Shown here one piece after another: positions 25,406-34,903 of a DNA stretch of 64,000 nt; positions within the stretch are counted from its first letter, which is position 1, and every line of letters starts with the position of its first letter. The notes beneath the pieces are model-generated. The model saw nothing but the letters and a program-made list of their open reading frames with translations. It ran no database searches and was not told the origin of the DNA. The stretch is from NCBI GenBank assembly GCA_024742455.1, contig JANSYL010000011.1, forward strand, positions 1-64,000, written 5' to 3'. Source of the stretch: Paracoccaceae bacterium. GTDB taxonomy: Bacteria > Pseudomonadota > Alphaproteobacteria > Rhodobacterales > Rhodobacteraceae. Both the position numbers and the translations under genes were made by a program.

Positions 25406-27802
25406 TCAGTGGGTGACCGCGCTGCCCCCGCCCTGTTCAAGCGCCTTTTGCGCGGCGGCGGCCTCTTCTGCCTCCTCGTCCCAATCGATGCCCTCGGGCT
25501 CGGCCACCAGCGCGTGTTTGAGCACCTCGGACACATGGGCGACGGGGATGATGGTCAGCCCCTCCTTCACGTTGTCGGGAATTTCCGGCAGGTCCTTTTC
25601 ATTGTCCTCGGGGATCAGAACGGTCGTGATACCGCCCCTGAGCGCCGCGAGCAGTTTCTCCTTCAGCCCGCCGATAGGCAGGACATTGCCGCGCAATGTC
25701 ACCTCGCCGGTCATGGCGATATCCTTGCGCACCGGGATCTGGGTCAGCACGGACACGATGGATGTCACCATCGCGATGCCCGCGCTCGGCCCGTCCTTGG
25801 GCGTGGCGCCCTCGGGGACGTGAACATGGATGTCCCACCTGTCGAAACGCGGCGGCTTGACCCCGATGGCCGGGCTGATCGAACGGACGAAGGATGCGGC
25901 GGCATCAATCGATTCCTTCATCACATCGCCCAGTTTCCCGGTCGTCTTCATCCGGCCCTTGCCCGGCAGGCGCAGCGCCTCGATCGACAGCAGGTCGCCC
26001 CCGACGGATGTCCAGGCCAGCCCCGTCACCACGCCGATCTGGTCTTCCTTCTCGGCCAGGCCGAACTTGTGGCGGCGGACCCCCAACATGTCCTCAAGGC
26101 TTTCGGGCGTGACGACAACCTTGTCGGTTTCCTTCTTGACGATCGTCGTCACGGCCTTGCGTGCAAGTTTCGCGATCTCGCGTTCAAGGTTCCGCACCCC
26201 CGCTTCGCGGGTGTAGTAGCGGATCACGTCGGTCAGCGCGGCATCGGTCAGCTCGAACTCGGACTTCTTCAGCCCGTGGTTCTTCATCTGCTTCGACACC
26301 AGGTGCTGTTTGGCGATCTCGCGTTTCTCATCCTCGGTGTAGCCCGCCAGCGGGATGATCTCCATCCGGTCCAGAAGCGGACCAGGCATGTTGTAGGAGT
26401 TTGCCGTGGTCAGGAACATGACGTTGGAAAGGTCGTATTCGACCTCGAGATAGTGATCGACAAAGGTCGAGTTCTGCTCGGGGTCCAGCACCTCGAGCAT
26501 CGCACTGGCCGGATCGCCCCGGAAATCCTGTCCCATCTTGTCGATCTCATCGAGCAGGATCAGCGGGTTGGTGGTTTTCGCCTTTTTCAGCGCCTGGATG
26601 ATCTTGCCGGGCATGGACCCGATATAGGTCCGGCGGTGGCCGCGGATCTCGGATTCGTCGCGCACCCCGCCAAGGCTGATGCGGATGAATTCGCGCCCGG
26701 TGGCCTTGGCGACCGATTTGCCGAGGCTGGTCTTGCCCACGCCCGGGGGACCAACCAGACACAGGATCGGGCCCTTCAGCTTTTTCGACCTTTGCTGCAC
26801 CGCCAGGTATTCGACGATGCGTTCCTTGACCTTTTCAAGCCCGTAATGGTCATCATCAAGAATGCGTTCGGCGCGGCCCAGGTCTTTCTTGACGCGCGAT
26901 TTCACGCCCCAGGGGATCGACAGCATCCAGTCGAGGTAATTGCGCACCACCGTCGCCTCGGCCGACATGGGCGACATCGATTTCAGCTTCTTCAGCTCGG
27001 CGTCGGCTTTCTCGCGCGCCTCTTTTGACAGTTTCGTGGCCTCGATGCGTTCCTCGAGTTCCGCAATTTCACCGGCGCCATCGTCACCGTCGCCCAGTTC
27101 GCGCTGGATCGCCTTCATCTGTTCGTTGAGGTAATACTCGCGCTGCGTCCGCTCCATCTGCGATTTCACGCGGGTCTTGATCTTCTTTTCGACCTGCAGG
27201 ACCGACATCTCGCCCTGCATCAGGCCATAGACCTTTTCCAGCCGCTCGGAGACGGTCAGCGTTTGCAGAAGATCCTGCTTCTGGCCCACCTCGATGCCCA
27301 GATGGCCCGACACCAGGTCGGCCAGCTTGGCCGGGTCCGTGGCTTCGCTGATCGCGGTCAGCGCATCCTCGGGGATGTTCTTTTTCACCTTGGCGTAGCG
27401 TTCGAACTCCTGCGCCACCGATTTCAGGAGCGCGGTGATCGCGGCCTGGTCGCCCACCGCCTCGTCCAGCAGCACCGCGCGGGCCTCGAAAAAGGGATCG
27501 GTCGCGATGAATTCCTCGATCGACACGCGGGCGCGCCCTTCGACCAGCACCTTGACAGTGCCGTCGGGCAGTTTCAGCAGCTGCAGCACATTGGCCAGCA
27601 CCCCGGTGCGATAGATGCCGTCGGCGGTCGGGTCATCGACGGCAGGGTCGATCTGGCTGGACAGCAGGATCTGCTTGTCGTCCTGCATCACCTCTTCGAG
27701 CGCGCGCACCGATTTCTCGCGGCCAACGAAAAGCGGCACGATCATATGCGGGAATACCACGATGTCGCGCAGGGGCAGGACGGGGAAGGTATCTTGGTTC
27801 AC
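25406..27802 (-). CDS. lon: ATP-dependent protease Lon
   Basis: A 798-residue serine protease of the AAA+ family that degrades misfolded and regulatory proteins. Seen: N-terminal substrate domain beginning [20 protein letters not shown]; Walker [14 protein letters not shown] (about residue 355); Walker [11 protein letters not shown]; the proteolytic Ser in [11 protein letters not shown] and catalytic Lys in [14 protein letters not shown]. The start is the GTG at 27802 with GAAGG ten bases upstream; the longer frame to 28027 runs through a sigma32-type promoter and is not coding. Heat-shock control is expected. Confidence 0.97.
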   Translation of the reverse strand: MNQDTFPVLPLRDIVVFPHMIVPLFVGREKSVRALEEVMQDDKQILLSSQIDPAVDDPTADGIYRTGVLANVLQLLKLPDGTVKVLVEGRARVSIEEFIATDPFFEARAVLLDEAVGDQAAITALLKSVAQEFERYAKVKKNIPEDALTAISEATDPAKLADLVSGHLGIEVGQKQDLLQTLTVSERLEKVYGLMQGEMSVLQVEKKIKTRVKSQMERTQREYYLNEQMKAIQRELGDGDDGAGEIAELEERIEATKLSKEAREKADAELKKLKSMSPMSAEATVVRNYLDWMLSIPWGVKSRVKKDLGRAERILDDDHYGLEKVKERIVEYLAVQQRSKKLKGPILCLVGPPGVGKTSLGKSVAKATGREFIRISLGGVRDESEIRGHRRTYIGSMPGKIIQALKKAKTTNPLILLDEIDKMGQDFRGDPASAMLEVLDPEQNSTFVDHYLEVEYDLSNVMFLTTANSYNMPGPLLDRMEIIPLAGYTEDEKREIAKQHLVSKQMKNHGLKKSEFELTDAALTDVIRYYTREAGVRNLEREIAKLARKAVTTIVKKETDKVVVTPESLEDMLGVRRHKFGLAEKEDQIGVVTGLAWTSVGGDLLSIEALRLPGKGRMKTTGKLGDVMKESIDAAASFVRSISPAIGVKPPRFDRWDIHVHVPEGATPKDGPSAGIAMVTSIVSVLTQIPVRKDIAMTGEVTLRGNVLPIGGLKEKLLAALRGGITTVLIPEDNEKDLPEIPDNVKEGLTIIPVAHVSEVLKHALVAEPEGIDWDEEAEEAAAAQKALEQGGGSAVTH

Positions 27803-28112
27803 TGGCTCTTGCCTTCTTTCATTTTGGCAAAGGGGTGCGGCCCTGGCCTGGCAGCAGCACGCGCCCCTTCCGGGTAACGAAACGTTAACGTGGGGCAGCG
27901 GGCGACCGGTTTCAACCGAAGGCACGCAGCCATGCTTGCGCTGCAGCGTGGCGGGGTCAGGCGGCGAACACAAGCCCCGCGCGGCCAAGGGGGCCGTCCA
28001 TGCACAGGTTTCCGGGGACAGTCCCATCCCCCGGGCAAGGCCGCGAGTATTGACGCGGGCACACAGGCCCTAAAACGTGCCCTGCCCCGCCGAAGAACCG
28101 AAGGACGACCCG
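27803..28112. other. 310-base divergent promoter region between lon and a membrane gene
   Basis: No gene seen. It contains the sigma32-type promoter of lon at 27890-27916 and roughly 80 bases of lon leader. Promoter elements for the divergent membrane gene could not be picked with confidence. Confidence 0.6.
27890..27916 (-). promoter_or_regulatory. Sigma32 (RpoH)-type promoter of lon
   Basis: On the reverse strand GTTGAAA (27910-27916) and CCCCAC (27890-27895), 14 bases apart, match the heat-shock consensus CTTGAAA-N13/14-CCCCAT. The start would be about 80 bases before the lon GTG. Confidence 0.75.
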
Positions 28113-28508
28113 ATGATCGCTGCCACCGCCCTGATCCTGACCGCGCTGCTGTTCGGCGGCATGACCTTTTTCAGCCTCGGCTTCGCGCCGGTGCTGTTCA
28201 AACAACTGCCGATGGACCAGGTGCGGCCGCTGCTGCGCGGCACGTTCCCCTATTACTACCTCGCGGTGATCGGGCTTGGCGGTGCTGCCGCCGCCGTTGC
28301 GGCCTTCGCCGATCCGCTGGCCGGTGGGCTGCTGGCCGCCATCGCGCTGAGCACGGTCTATGCGCGCCAGGTCCTGATGCACCAGATCAATGCCGCAACC
28401 GACCGGCGCGACACGGGCACTTTCGGGCGGCTGCATGGCCTGTCGGTGGTGATCCAGCTGGTCCAGATCGGGCTGGCCGGGTGGGCGGTGGTGATCCTCG
28501 CCGCCTAG
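28113..28508 (+). CDS. Small integral membrane protein (DUF4149/TMEM205-like)
   Basis: A 131-residue protein with four hydrophobic segments. It opens MIAATALILTALLFGGMTFF, followed by APVLFKQLPMDQVRPLLRGTFPYYY, then YARQVLMHQINAATDRRD and GRLHGLSVVIQLVQIG. The arrangement recalls DUF4149/TMEM205 proteins, from memory. AAGGACG precedes the ATG. Function unknown. Its stop overlaps the convergent gene at 28505 by four bases. Confidence 0.75.
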   Translation: MIAATALILTALLFGGMTFFSLGFAPVLFKQLPMDQVRPLLRGTFPYYYLAVIGLGGAAAAVAAFADPLAGGLLAAIALSTVYARQVLMHQINAATDRRDTGTFGRLHGLSVVIQLVQIGLAGWAVVILAA

Positions 28509-29101
28509 CGGGTCAGCGTCACGGCACGGTCGGCGAAGATCGTCATGCCCTGCATGGTCCCGCTGAAGGTCATCCGGCCCGACAGGGTGTTTTCATCGAC
28601 GGCAAACAGGACGGTCTGAAACACCACGGTGCCGCCCGTTTCCTCCATCGGGACATCGCCCATCATGCTCAGCACCGGCAGGTCGCCCGCGTCACAGCCG
28701 AGCGGGGTGGCCAGCGATGCGGCATCGGGGCCGGGTGCAGGCAGTTGGCCCACCAGGCTTTCGGGCACGGTCATCCCGGCATCCGGCACCTCGTCCAGCG
28801 TGCTGAGCGTGGCGGGCACCTCGGGGAATTCACCGCCCGACATGACCAGGTTGCCATCGACAAGATCGATCTGCATCGCGGCCGGTGCCTCGGTCGGCAT
28901 CGGCATCGCCATCATCTGCATTCCGCCCTGAAACATCCACATGTTGCCCGCGCCATTGGCCGCCGTCCAGGCACCGGTAAGCGCCGGGGCGACATCGCGG
29001 TCATAGGCGCGGGGGCGGACATCGCAGCCATCAAACGCGGCCCCTGCAGTGGGCAGAAAGGTCAGGGCCATGGCGGTGATCATCAGGGGGCGCAGGGTCA
29101 T
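28505..29101 (-). CDS. Secreted protein, unrecognised, methionine-rich patch
   Basis: A 198-residue protein with a signal peptide (MTLRPLMITAMALTFLPTAGA). Not recognised. It contains a methionine-rich patch (MWMFQGGMQMMAMPMP, about residues 54-69) that might bind copper, two cysteines (GCDVRP and GCDAGD) that could pair, and strand-like repeats near the end (TVVFQTVLFAVDENTLSGRM). Predicted periplasmic. Copper binding is only a suggestion from the Met clustering. Confidence 0.65.
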   Translation of the reverse strand: MTLRPLMITAMALTFLPTAGAAFDGCDVRPRAYDRDVAPALTGAWTAANGAGNMWMFQGGMQMMAMPMPTEAPAAMQIDLVDGNLVMSGGEFPEVPATLSTLDEVPDAGMTVPESLVGQLPAPGPDAASLATPLGCDAGDLPVLSMMGDVPMEETGGTVVFQTVLFAVDENTLSGRMTFSGTMQGMTIFADRAVTLTR

Positions 29102-29171
29102 GGGTGTCTCCGATGCGTCAGCTGTCGGGCGCAGGAAAGCACAGCGTACGTCCGTTGCGAAGGGCGGGTTT

Positions 29172-29209
29172 CCCCGCCCCCGGCTGTGACGAAAACGCCG
29201 GGGGCGGGG
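29172..29209. terminator. Strong GC hairpin downstream of tgt
   Basis: A perfect 13-bp inverted repeat (29172-29184 with 29197-29209, loop of 12) lies 69 bases after the tgt stop and 70 bases before the secreted-protein gene on the same strand. No U tract follows on the reverse strand, so Rho or transcript stabilisation is likelier than intrinsic termination. Confidence 0.55.
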
Positions 29210-29277
29210 CTATTCATAAAAACCGGGGCACAAATCTGGAAATCCGCACGCCGACAAATGCACGTCAGGCGCCCGCA

Positions 29278-30408
29278 TCAAAGCGGCTCGATATCGCCCT
29301 CTGCCCGCATGGCATGGAATGCCGCCTCGAAAGCGGCAAACCGGTCTTCGGCGATGGCCGCGCGCATGCCTGCCATCAGCTCCTGGTAGTAATGCAGGTT
29401 GTGCCAGGTCAGCAGCATGCCCGAGATCATTTCGCCCGCGCGGAACACATGGTGCAGGTAGGCGCGCGAATAGCCCTGGCAGGCCGGGCAGGTACAGGCC
29501 TCGTCCAGCGGCCGGGGGTCATCGGCATGGCGGGCGTTCTTGAGGTTCACCTGCCCGCGCCGCGTCCAGGCCTGCCCGGTCCGCCCCGACCGCGACGGCA
29601 GCACGCAATCCATCATGTCGATGCCGCGCGCCACCGCGCCCACGATGTCATCGGGCTTGCCCACCCCCATGAGATAACGGGGCTTGTCCGCGGGCAACTG
29701 ACCGGCGGCATGATCGAGACAGCCGAACATGGCCTCCTGCCCCTCGCCCACGGCCAGCCCGCCGACGGCATAGCCGTCAAAGCCGATCTCGCGCAGCGCC
29801 CCGGCGCTCTCGGCGCGCAGGTCCTCCTCCAGCCCGCCCTGCTGGATGCCGAACAGCGCGTGGCCCGGCCGGTCACCGAACGCGTCTTTCGACCGTTTCG
29901 CCCAGCGCATGCTGAGCTGCATGGACGCCGCGATCCGGTCGCGGTCGGCGGGCAGCGCGGGGCATTCATCGAAACACATCACGATGTCGGACCCGAGCAG
30001 GCGCTGGATCTCCATCGACCGTTCCGGGGTCAGATGATGCTTTGACCCGTCGATATGGGACCGGAACGTCACCCCCTCCTCGGTCAGGGTGCGCAGCTCG
30101 GCCAGGCTCATCACCTGGAACCCGCCGCTGTCGGTCAGGATGGGCCTTTCCCAGTTCATGAACCGGTGCAGCCCGCCGAGCGCCGCGATCCGTTCCGCCG
30201 TGGGCCGCAGCATCAGATGGTAGGTGTTTCCAAGCAGGATATCGGCGCCCGTCGCCGCCACGCTGTCGGGCAGCATGGCCTTGACCGTTGCCGCCGTGCC
30301 CACCGGCATGAAGGCAGGCGTGCGGATCGGACCACGTGGCGTCGAGATGACGCCCGTGCGGGCCGCGCCGGACGTCGCCTTGAGCGTGAAGGAAAAACGA
30401 TCGGTCAT
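29278..30408 (-). CDS. tgt: Queuine tRNA-ribosyltransferase
   Basis: A 376-residue enzyme that swaps guanine 34 of tRNAs with GUN anticodons for preQ1, the first tRNA step of queuosine formation. The tRNA-Asp(GTC) gene in this window would yield a substrate. Seen: [11 protein letters not shown] with a catalytic Asp, the substrate loop [26 protein letters not shown] with the nucleophilic Asp, and the zinc site [16 protein letters not shown]. The ATG at 30408 is chosen because the family begins at this FSFTL block; the longer frame to 31167 is antisense. Confidence 0.97.
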   Translation of the reverse strand: MTDRFSFTLKATSGAARTGVISTPRGPIRTPAFMPVGTAATVKAMLPDSVAATGADILLGNTYHLMLRPTAERIAALGGLHRFMNWERPILTDSGGFQVMSLAELRTLTEEGVTFRSHIDGSKHHLTPERSMEIQRLLGSDIVMCFDECPALPADRDRIAASMQLSMRWAKRSKDAFGDRPGHALFGIQQGGLEEDLRAESAGALREIGFDGYAVGGLAVGEGQEAMFGCLDHAAGQLPADKPRYLMGVGKPDDIVGAVARGIDMMDCVLPSRSGRTGQAWTRRGQVNLKNARHADDPRPLDEACTCPACQGYSRAYLHHVFRAGEMISGMLLTWHNLHYYQELMAGMRAAIAEDRFAAFEAAFHAMRAEGDIEPL

Positions 30409-30504
30409 GGCCCCCGGCGCTACAACCCGCGCCCGGCACGTGCAAGCGGGGCGATTGACCCGGCGCGCCCTGCGCATATTGTGCGGCGCGGGGGCACGGT
30501 TCAC

Positions 30505-31137
30505 ATGACACTCATCGACGCCATCGGGTTTCTCGCTGCCGGGCTGGTCTTTCTGACCTTCTGGATGAAGACGCTTCTGGCGCTGCGCGTGGTCGCCATC
30601 GCCTCCAACATCGTTTTCGCGGCCTACGGGGCGCTGGCCGATCTGACGCCGATCCTGCTGTTGCACCTGCTGCTGTTGCCGCTGAACCTGTACCGGACCT
30701 GGGAACAGACGCGGCTGATGCGGCGGATCGAGGCCGCGCTGAGCGCCCCGCCGCAGGTCGAGATGCTTCTGCCCTACATGAAGGCACGTCGTGTCGACGC
30801 CGGAACGATGCTGTTTCGCAAGGGCGACGCGGCCGATTGCCTGTTCTATGTCGAAAGCGGCACGGTGGAGATCCCCGAGGTCGGGGCAAAGATCGGCCCC
30901 GGCGGGCTTTTCGGAGAGATGGGTCTGTTCAACCGCTCCGGCACCCGCACCGCCAGCGCCGTGATGAAAGAGGGCGGGCGGCTCTGCGCCATCGACCGCG
31001 ATACGATCCTGCGGCTCTGCCGGACCGAACCCGATTTCGGGCTTGCCCTGGCGCGGCTGATGGCCGACCGCATCAATCCGCCCCCGGCATCGGTATCGGA
31101 ACCCGCCGAAAGCGCGTCGGACCTGCCCGCCCGCTGA
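30505..31137 (+). CDS. Membrane protein with a cyclic-nucleotide-binding domain
   Basis: A 210-residue protein. Residues 1-75 form two or three hydrophobic segments ([45 protein letters not shown]). Residues 85-190 read as a Crp-type cyclic-nucleotide-binding domain: [31 protein letters not shown], then [20 protein letters not shown], which includes the FGE phosphate-binding cassette with an Arg. There is no helix-turn-helix and no channel selectivity filter. Probably a membrane-anchored sensor of a nucleotide; partner unknown. Divergent from tgt. Confidence 0.82.
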   Translation: MTLIDAIGFLAAGLVFLTFWMKTLLALRVVAIASNIVFAAYGALADLTPILLLHLLLLPLNLYRTWEQTRLMRRIEAALSAPPQVEMLLPYMKARRVDAGTMLFRKGDAADCLFYVESGTVEIPEVGAKIGPGGLFGEMGLFNRSGTRTASAVMKEGGRLCAIDRDTILRLCRTEPDFGLALARLMADRINPPPASVSEPAESASDLPAR

Positions 31138-31274
31138 GGGCGCGCGGCCCCTATCGACATGTCGCATGGCCGTGTTAGGCCCGTGACGCGACTCGCGCCG
31201 CCCGGCATGCGGCCACCCTGTATCACCCGCAGACCCGCCCGGCCGCGGGCCCGGACTTGGAAAGGCACGCGCCG

Positions 31275-32660
31275 ATGACCGAAACCCTGACCCTGGGATG
31301 GGAGGAATGGGTGGCTCTGCCCGATCTCGGCCTGCCCGCGCTCAAGGCCAAGGTCGATACCGGGGCGCGCACCTCGGCGCTTCATGCGTTCGACATCGAA
31401 CCTTTCGGCCCCGCCGGCAGGCCCAAGCTGCGGTTCGCGATACACCCGATCCCGAACCGGCTGGACCTGACCATCGCCTGTTCGGCCGCCATCAAGGACC
31501 GGCGCGAGGTGACCAGTTCGAACGCCGAGACCGAGTTGCGCTACGTGATCGAAACGCCCCTGCGCATCGGCGATGCGCAGGTGCCGGTCGAGATCACCCT
31601 GACCGACCGGACCGCCATGGCCTACCGGATGCTTCTGGGACGCCAGGCGATCCAGCCCGACTGGGTGGTCAGCCCGACCGAAAGCTTCTGCCAGCCCCGG
31701 CTCAGCTACGACATCTATTCCACGGCCGAGGTCAAGGCGGTGGCCCCGAAACGCCCCCTGCGCATCGCGGTCCTGAGCCGGGAGGACAATTATTCCACCC
31801 GCCGCCTCGTGGACGAGGGCGAGGAACGCGGCCACACCGTCGAGGTCATCAATACCACGCGCTGCTACATGGCGATCAACGCGCTGGCGACCGAGATCTT
31901 CTACGATGGCAAACGCCTGCCCCGCTATGACGCCGTCATCCCGCGCATCGGGGCCAGCATCACCGCCTATGGCACCGCGGTTCTGCGGCAGTTCGAAACC
32001 ATCGGAACCTATTGCATCAACGGCTCCGCCGGGATCACCGCCAGCCGCGACAAGCTGCATGCCCATCAGATGCTGGCCCGCCACAAGATCGGCATGCCGA
32101 TGACCGCCTTCGCCGCCAGCCCGATGGACACCGACAACCTGATCGGGCTGGTGGGCAACGCGCCCCTGATCGTGAAACTGCTGGAATCGACGCAAGGAAA
32201 GGGCGTGGTGCTGGCCGAGACCAAGAAGGCCGCGCAATCGGTGATCGACGCTTTCCGGGGGCTGCGCGCGAATTTCCTGGTGCAGGGATTCGTGCAGGAA
32301 GCCGCGGGCGAGGATGTGCGCTGTCTTGTCGTCGATGGAAAGGTCGTGGCGGCGATGAAACGCACGGCGGCGGGCGATGATTTCCGGTCGAACCTGCACC
32401 GGGGCGGCAGCGCGGTATCGGTCAGGATCACCAAACCCGAACGCGAGGCAGCCGTGCGCGCGGCCCGGGTGTTCGGCCTGGGGCTGGCGGGGGTGGACCT
32501 GTTGCGCTCCGATGACGGGCCGAAAGTGCTCGAAGTCAATTCCTCGCCCGGCTTCCAGGGCATCGACGAGGCGACGGGCAAGAACATCGCGGCCCTGCTT
32601 TACGATGCGCTGGAAAAGAAGGTCCGCCCGCAACCCATCCGAAAGCGCAAGTTGGTTTAG
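31275..32660 (+). CDS. RimB-RimK fusion: retropepsin-like protease plus ATP-grasp glutamate ligase
   Basis: A 461-residue fusion. The N-terminal part (about residues 1-140) resembles the RimB/RloA2 ATP-dependent zinc-protease-like family: [15 protein letters not shown] holds the aspartyl DTGA motif. The C-terminal part (about 160-461) is a RimK-type ATP-grasp ligase: [33 protein letters not shown] (ATP-lysine), and [18 protein letters not shown] (metal-binding Glu/Asn). RimK adds glutamates to ribosomal protein S6 or other targets, and RimB trims them, so one chain would both add and remove the tag. The ATG at 31275 is chosen for the conserved LGWEEWV start. Confidence 0.9.
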   Translation: MTETLTLGWEEWVALPDLGLPALKAKVDTGARTSALHAFDIEPFGPAGRPKLRFAIHPIPNRLDLTIACSAAIKDRREVTSSNAETELRYVIETPLRIGDAQVPVEITLTDRTAMAYRMLLGRQAIQPDWVVSPTESFCQPRLSYDIYSTAEVKAVAPKRPLRIAVLSREDNYSTRRLVDEGEERGHTVEVINTTRCYMAINALATEIFYDGKRLPRYDAVIPRIGASITAYGTAVLRQFETIGTYCINGSAGITASRDKLHAHQMLARHKIGMPMTAFAASPMDTDNLIGLVGNAPLIVKLLESTQGKGVVLAETKKAAQSVIDAFRGLRANFLVQGFVQEAAGEDVRCLVVDGKVVAAMKRTAAGDDFRSNLHRGGSAVSVRITKPEREAAVRAARVFGLGLAGVDLLRSDDGPKVLEVNSSPGFQGIDEATGKNIAALLYDALEKKVRPQPIRKRKLV

Positions 32661-32666
32661 GCAGGC

Positions 32667-33482
32667 CTAGGCAGTTGCCGCGACGAAATGAACCTGCGCC
32701 GGCACGCGCATCTCGCCTGCCACTTCATATGCGCCAAGGGTGTCGCGCAGGGCGTCCTGCACGGCGGCCCTGACCTCGGGCGTCAGGCGTCCCGCCTCCT
32801 TTTCCATCCGCAGGCGCCCGGCGGCAGCGCCGATGGTCATCTGCATCTTCGTCATCCCCTCCAGCCCGCCCATGGGCGTCAGGTCAAGGTCGACCGTGTC
32901 GATCTCGGCCCGCCATCCCGCATCCGTCAGCACGGTTTGCAGGTCGTGTGCATCGGCGAACCGCAGCGGCCCCGGGGCCTTTGGATCGGCGCCGGGCGGC
33001 GGCCCGAGCACGCGCGCGGCAGCGGCGGCGGGCGCTGAGAAATACGGATTGGCCTCGCGCGCGCCCCAACAGGCCAGGTGCATCCGCGCGCCGGGTTCCA
33101 TCGCGGCGCGCAGATTGGCGAAGGCGGCGGGGCTGTCGCGAAAGAACATCACCCCGAAAAGCGAGAGCGCGGCGTCAAAGAGCGGGCTGTCGAACCGCAC
33201 CTCCTGCGCATCAGCCTCGATCACCGTGACGTTCCCGGGCGAACGCATGCGGGCCCGGGCGGCGAAGGGCGGCGCGATCTCGACCCCGGTGACATGGCCC
33301 GTGGGACCCACGGCCTCGGCTGCACGAACAAGCGAGATACCTGCACCCGGCCCGATATCGAGGACATGCTGGCCGGGTGACAGGGCCGCGCGACGCAGCA
33401 ATTCGTCCAGCACTGGTGCATGCGCGGCGTCGGTCTGGGCCTCGGCGCGCAGCCAGGGTCCCGCCATCGCGTTCCAGTCCAT
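32667..33482 (-). CDS. Class I SAM-dependent methyltransferase
   Basis: A 271-residue methyltransferase. Seen: motif I VLDIGPGAGISLVRAAE (about residues 38-54), an acidic residue in HVTGVEIAPP binding the ribose, VIEADAQEVRF (motif II region) and FDAALSLFGVMFF. The substrate is unknown; the length and C-terminal segment resemble the UbiE/Coq5-like or arsenite-like families only broadly. The ATG at 33482 follows GGGGAGGCGGT. Divergent from the Fe-S assembly pair. Convergent with the fusion gene, 6 bases apart. Confidence 0.88.
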   Translation of the reverse strand: MDWNAMAGPWLRAEAQTDAAHAPVLDELLRRAALSPGQHVLDIGPGAGISLVRAAEAVGPTGHVTGVEIAPPFAARARMRSPGNVTVIEADAQEVRFDSPLFDAALSLFGVMFFRDSPAAFANLRAAMEPGARMHLACWGAREANPYFSAPAAAAARVLGPPPGADPKAPGPLRFADAHDLQTVLTDAGWRAEIDTVDLDLTPMGGLEGMTKMQMTIGAAAGRLRMEKEAGRLTPEVRAAVQDALRDTLGAYEVAGEMRVPAQVHFVAATA

Positions 33483-33620
33483 ACCGCCGCCTCCCCGCGC
33501 CTGCACGAACCCCGATCCTGCCCCGGATCGCACCCCGAGGCCAGAGCGTCGCCGGGACCCTTTACCGTTCCGCGCGTAATCCTTATATCTTTGGTCAAGC
33601 ATTCCGCAGGAGACGCGCAC

Positions 33621-33983
33621 GTGTCAGAGCCACAGCCGCACCTCGAAGGGGCCCCGCTGATCCAGCCCTCGTCGATCGATCATCCGCTGTATGATAAGAT
33701 CGTCGAGGCCTGCCGGTCGGTATTTGACCCCGAGATCCCCGTCAACATCTTCGATCTGGGCCTGGTCTATACCATCGACATCGGCGCCGATAACGCGGTC
33801 AACGTGACCATGACGCTGACGGCACCGGGCTGTCCGGTGGCGGGTGAGATGCCGGGATGGGTGGCCGATGCGATCGAGCCGCTGGAGGGCGTGAAACATG
33901 TCGATGTTCACCTGACCTGGGATCCGCCCTGGGGGATGGACATGATGTCGGACGAGGCGCGGCTGGAACTGGGGTTCATGTAA
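33621..33983 (+). CDS. SUF-type Fe-S assembly protein (SufT/MIP18, DUF59)
   Basis: A 120-residue protein of the DUF59/MIP18 family, which helps Fe-S cluster maturation. Seen: VFDPEIPVNIFDLGLVYTID and the loop with the conserved Cys TLTAPGCPVAGEMP, then VHLTWDPPWGMDMMS. Starts at GTG with AGGAG before it. A few bases downstream an A-type Fe-S protein follows, so the two form a small assembly unit apart from the main suf cluster, which is not in the window. Confidence 0.92.
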   Translation: MSEPQPHLEGAPLIQPSSIDHPLYDKIVEACRSVFDPEIPVNIFDLGLVYTIDIGADNAVNVTMTLTAPGCPVAGEMPGWVADAIEPLEGVKHVDVHLTWDPPWGMDMMSDEARLELGFM

Positions 33984-34040
33984 GCCGGGCTTGAGGACCG
34001 GGGGCGCCACGCCTAGGTTCAGGGGGACAAGGAGACAGCC

Positions 34041-34418
34041 ATGTTCGGTATTCCAGGCAAGCAAGCGGTCAGCATCACCCCGGCGGCGGCGAAACAGATC
34101 GCCAGGCTGATGGACAAGGACGGCCACCAGGGCCTGCGCATCGGCGTCAAGAAAGGCGGCTGCGCGGGCATGGAATACACCATGGATTACGTCACCGAGA
34201 TCGATCCCCATGACGAAGTGGTCGAACAGGAAGGGGCACGGGTGATGATCGCGCCGATGGCGCAGATGTTCCTGTTCGGCACCGAGATCGACTATGAGGT
34301 TTCGCTGCTGGAGGCGGGGTTCAAGTTCCGCAACCCCAACGTGACCGATGCCTGTGGCTGCGGCGAGTCGATCAAGTTCAAGGATGTCGAAGAACTGAAA
34401 GCCGAACAGGGGCAATAG
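34041..34418 (+). CDS. A-type Fe-S assembly protein (HesB/IscA family)
   Basis: A 125-residue A-type carrier. Seen: VKKGGCAGMEYTMDYV with the first conserved Cys, and DACGCGES with the two C-terminal Cys (CGC motif), all three needed to bind the cluster or iron. Likely receives an Fe-S cluster and hands it to target proteins. GGAGA lies before the ATG. It follows the SufT-like gene with 57 bases between, likely co-transcribed. Confidence 0.95.
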   Translation: MFGIPGKQAVSITPAAAKQIARLMDKDGHQGLRIGVKKGGCAGMEYTMDYVTEIDPHDEVVEQEGARVMIAPMAQMFLFGTEIDYEVSLLEAGFKFRNPNVTDACGCGESIKFKDVEELKAEQGQ

Positions 34419-34422
34419 GCGC

Positions 34423-34737
34423 GTGCCCGACACGACCTTCTACAGGGACCTTTTCGAGCCCCTTGGCACCATAACCACGCGCAAAATGATGGGCGGCACG
34501 GTGTTTTACGCCGATGGCCGGCTGTTTGCGACCGTTCATGGCGACGGGCGGCTTTTCCTGCGGACCAAGGCCGCATTGGCAGAGCGGCTGGAGGCGGATG
34601 GCGAAACGCAACTGACCTGGGCCCGCCCGTCAGACGGGCATGTGCAGGCCATGGGGTACTGGTCACTGCCCGATGCGGCCCTGGAGGATCCCGACCTGGC
34701 CTGTGCGCTGGCGCGGGAGGCCCTGGCGGAAGCCTAG
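34423..34737 (+). CDS. TfoX N-terminal domain protein
   Basis: A 104-residue protein of the TfoX/YjhB N-terminal type: RDLFEPLGTITTRKMMGGTV followed by FYADGRLFATVHGDGRLFLR, and LPDAALEDPDLAC near the end. TfoX proteins relate to competence regulation in gammaproteobacteria, but single-domain versions elsewhere have no known role. Starts at GTG 5 bases after the Fe-S carrier stop, so it belongs to the same transcript. Confidence 0.85.
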   Translation: MPDTTFYRDLFEPLGTITTRKMMGGTVFYADGRLFATVHGDGRLFLRTKAALAERLEADGETQLTWARPSDGHVQAMGYWSLPDAALEDPDLACALAREALAEA

Positions 34738-34903
34738 CAGACGGTGGGAAAACAGCGCGACACCGGCGGCGCTATGCACATGGTGCTGCGCGACGCCCGT
34801 ATTTGCGGATAGATGAAGCGGGCGGCCATGGGGGCCCTATGGCCGTTGCTTGACCACCCGGGCCGCAGTTGCGATGCCGGGGGGGTCAACAGAAAGGAGT
34901 GCC

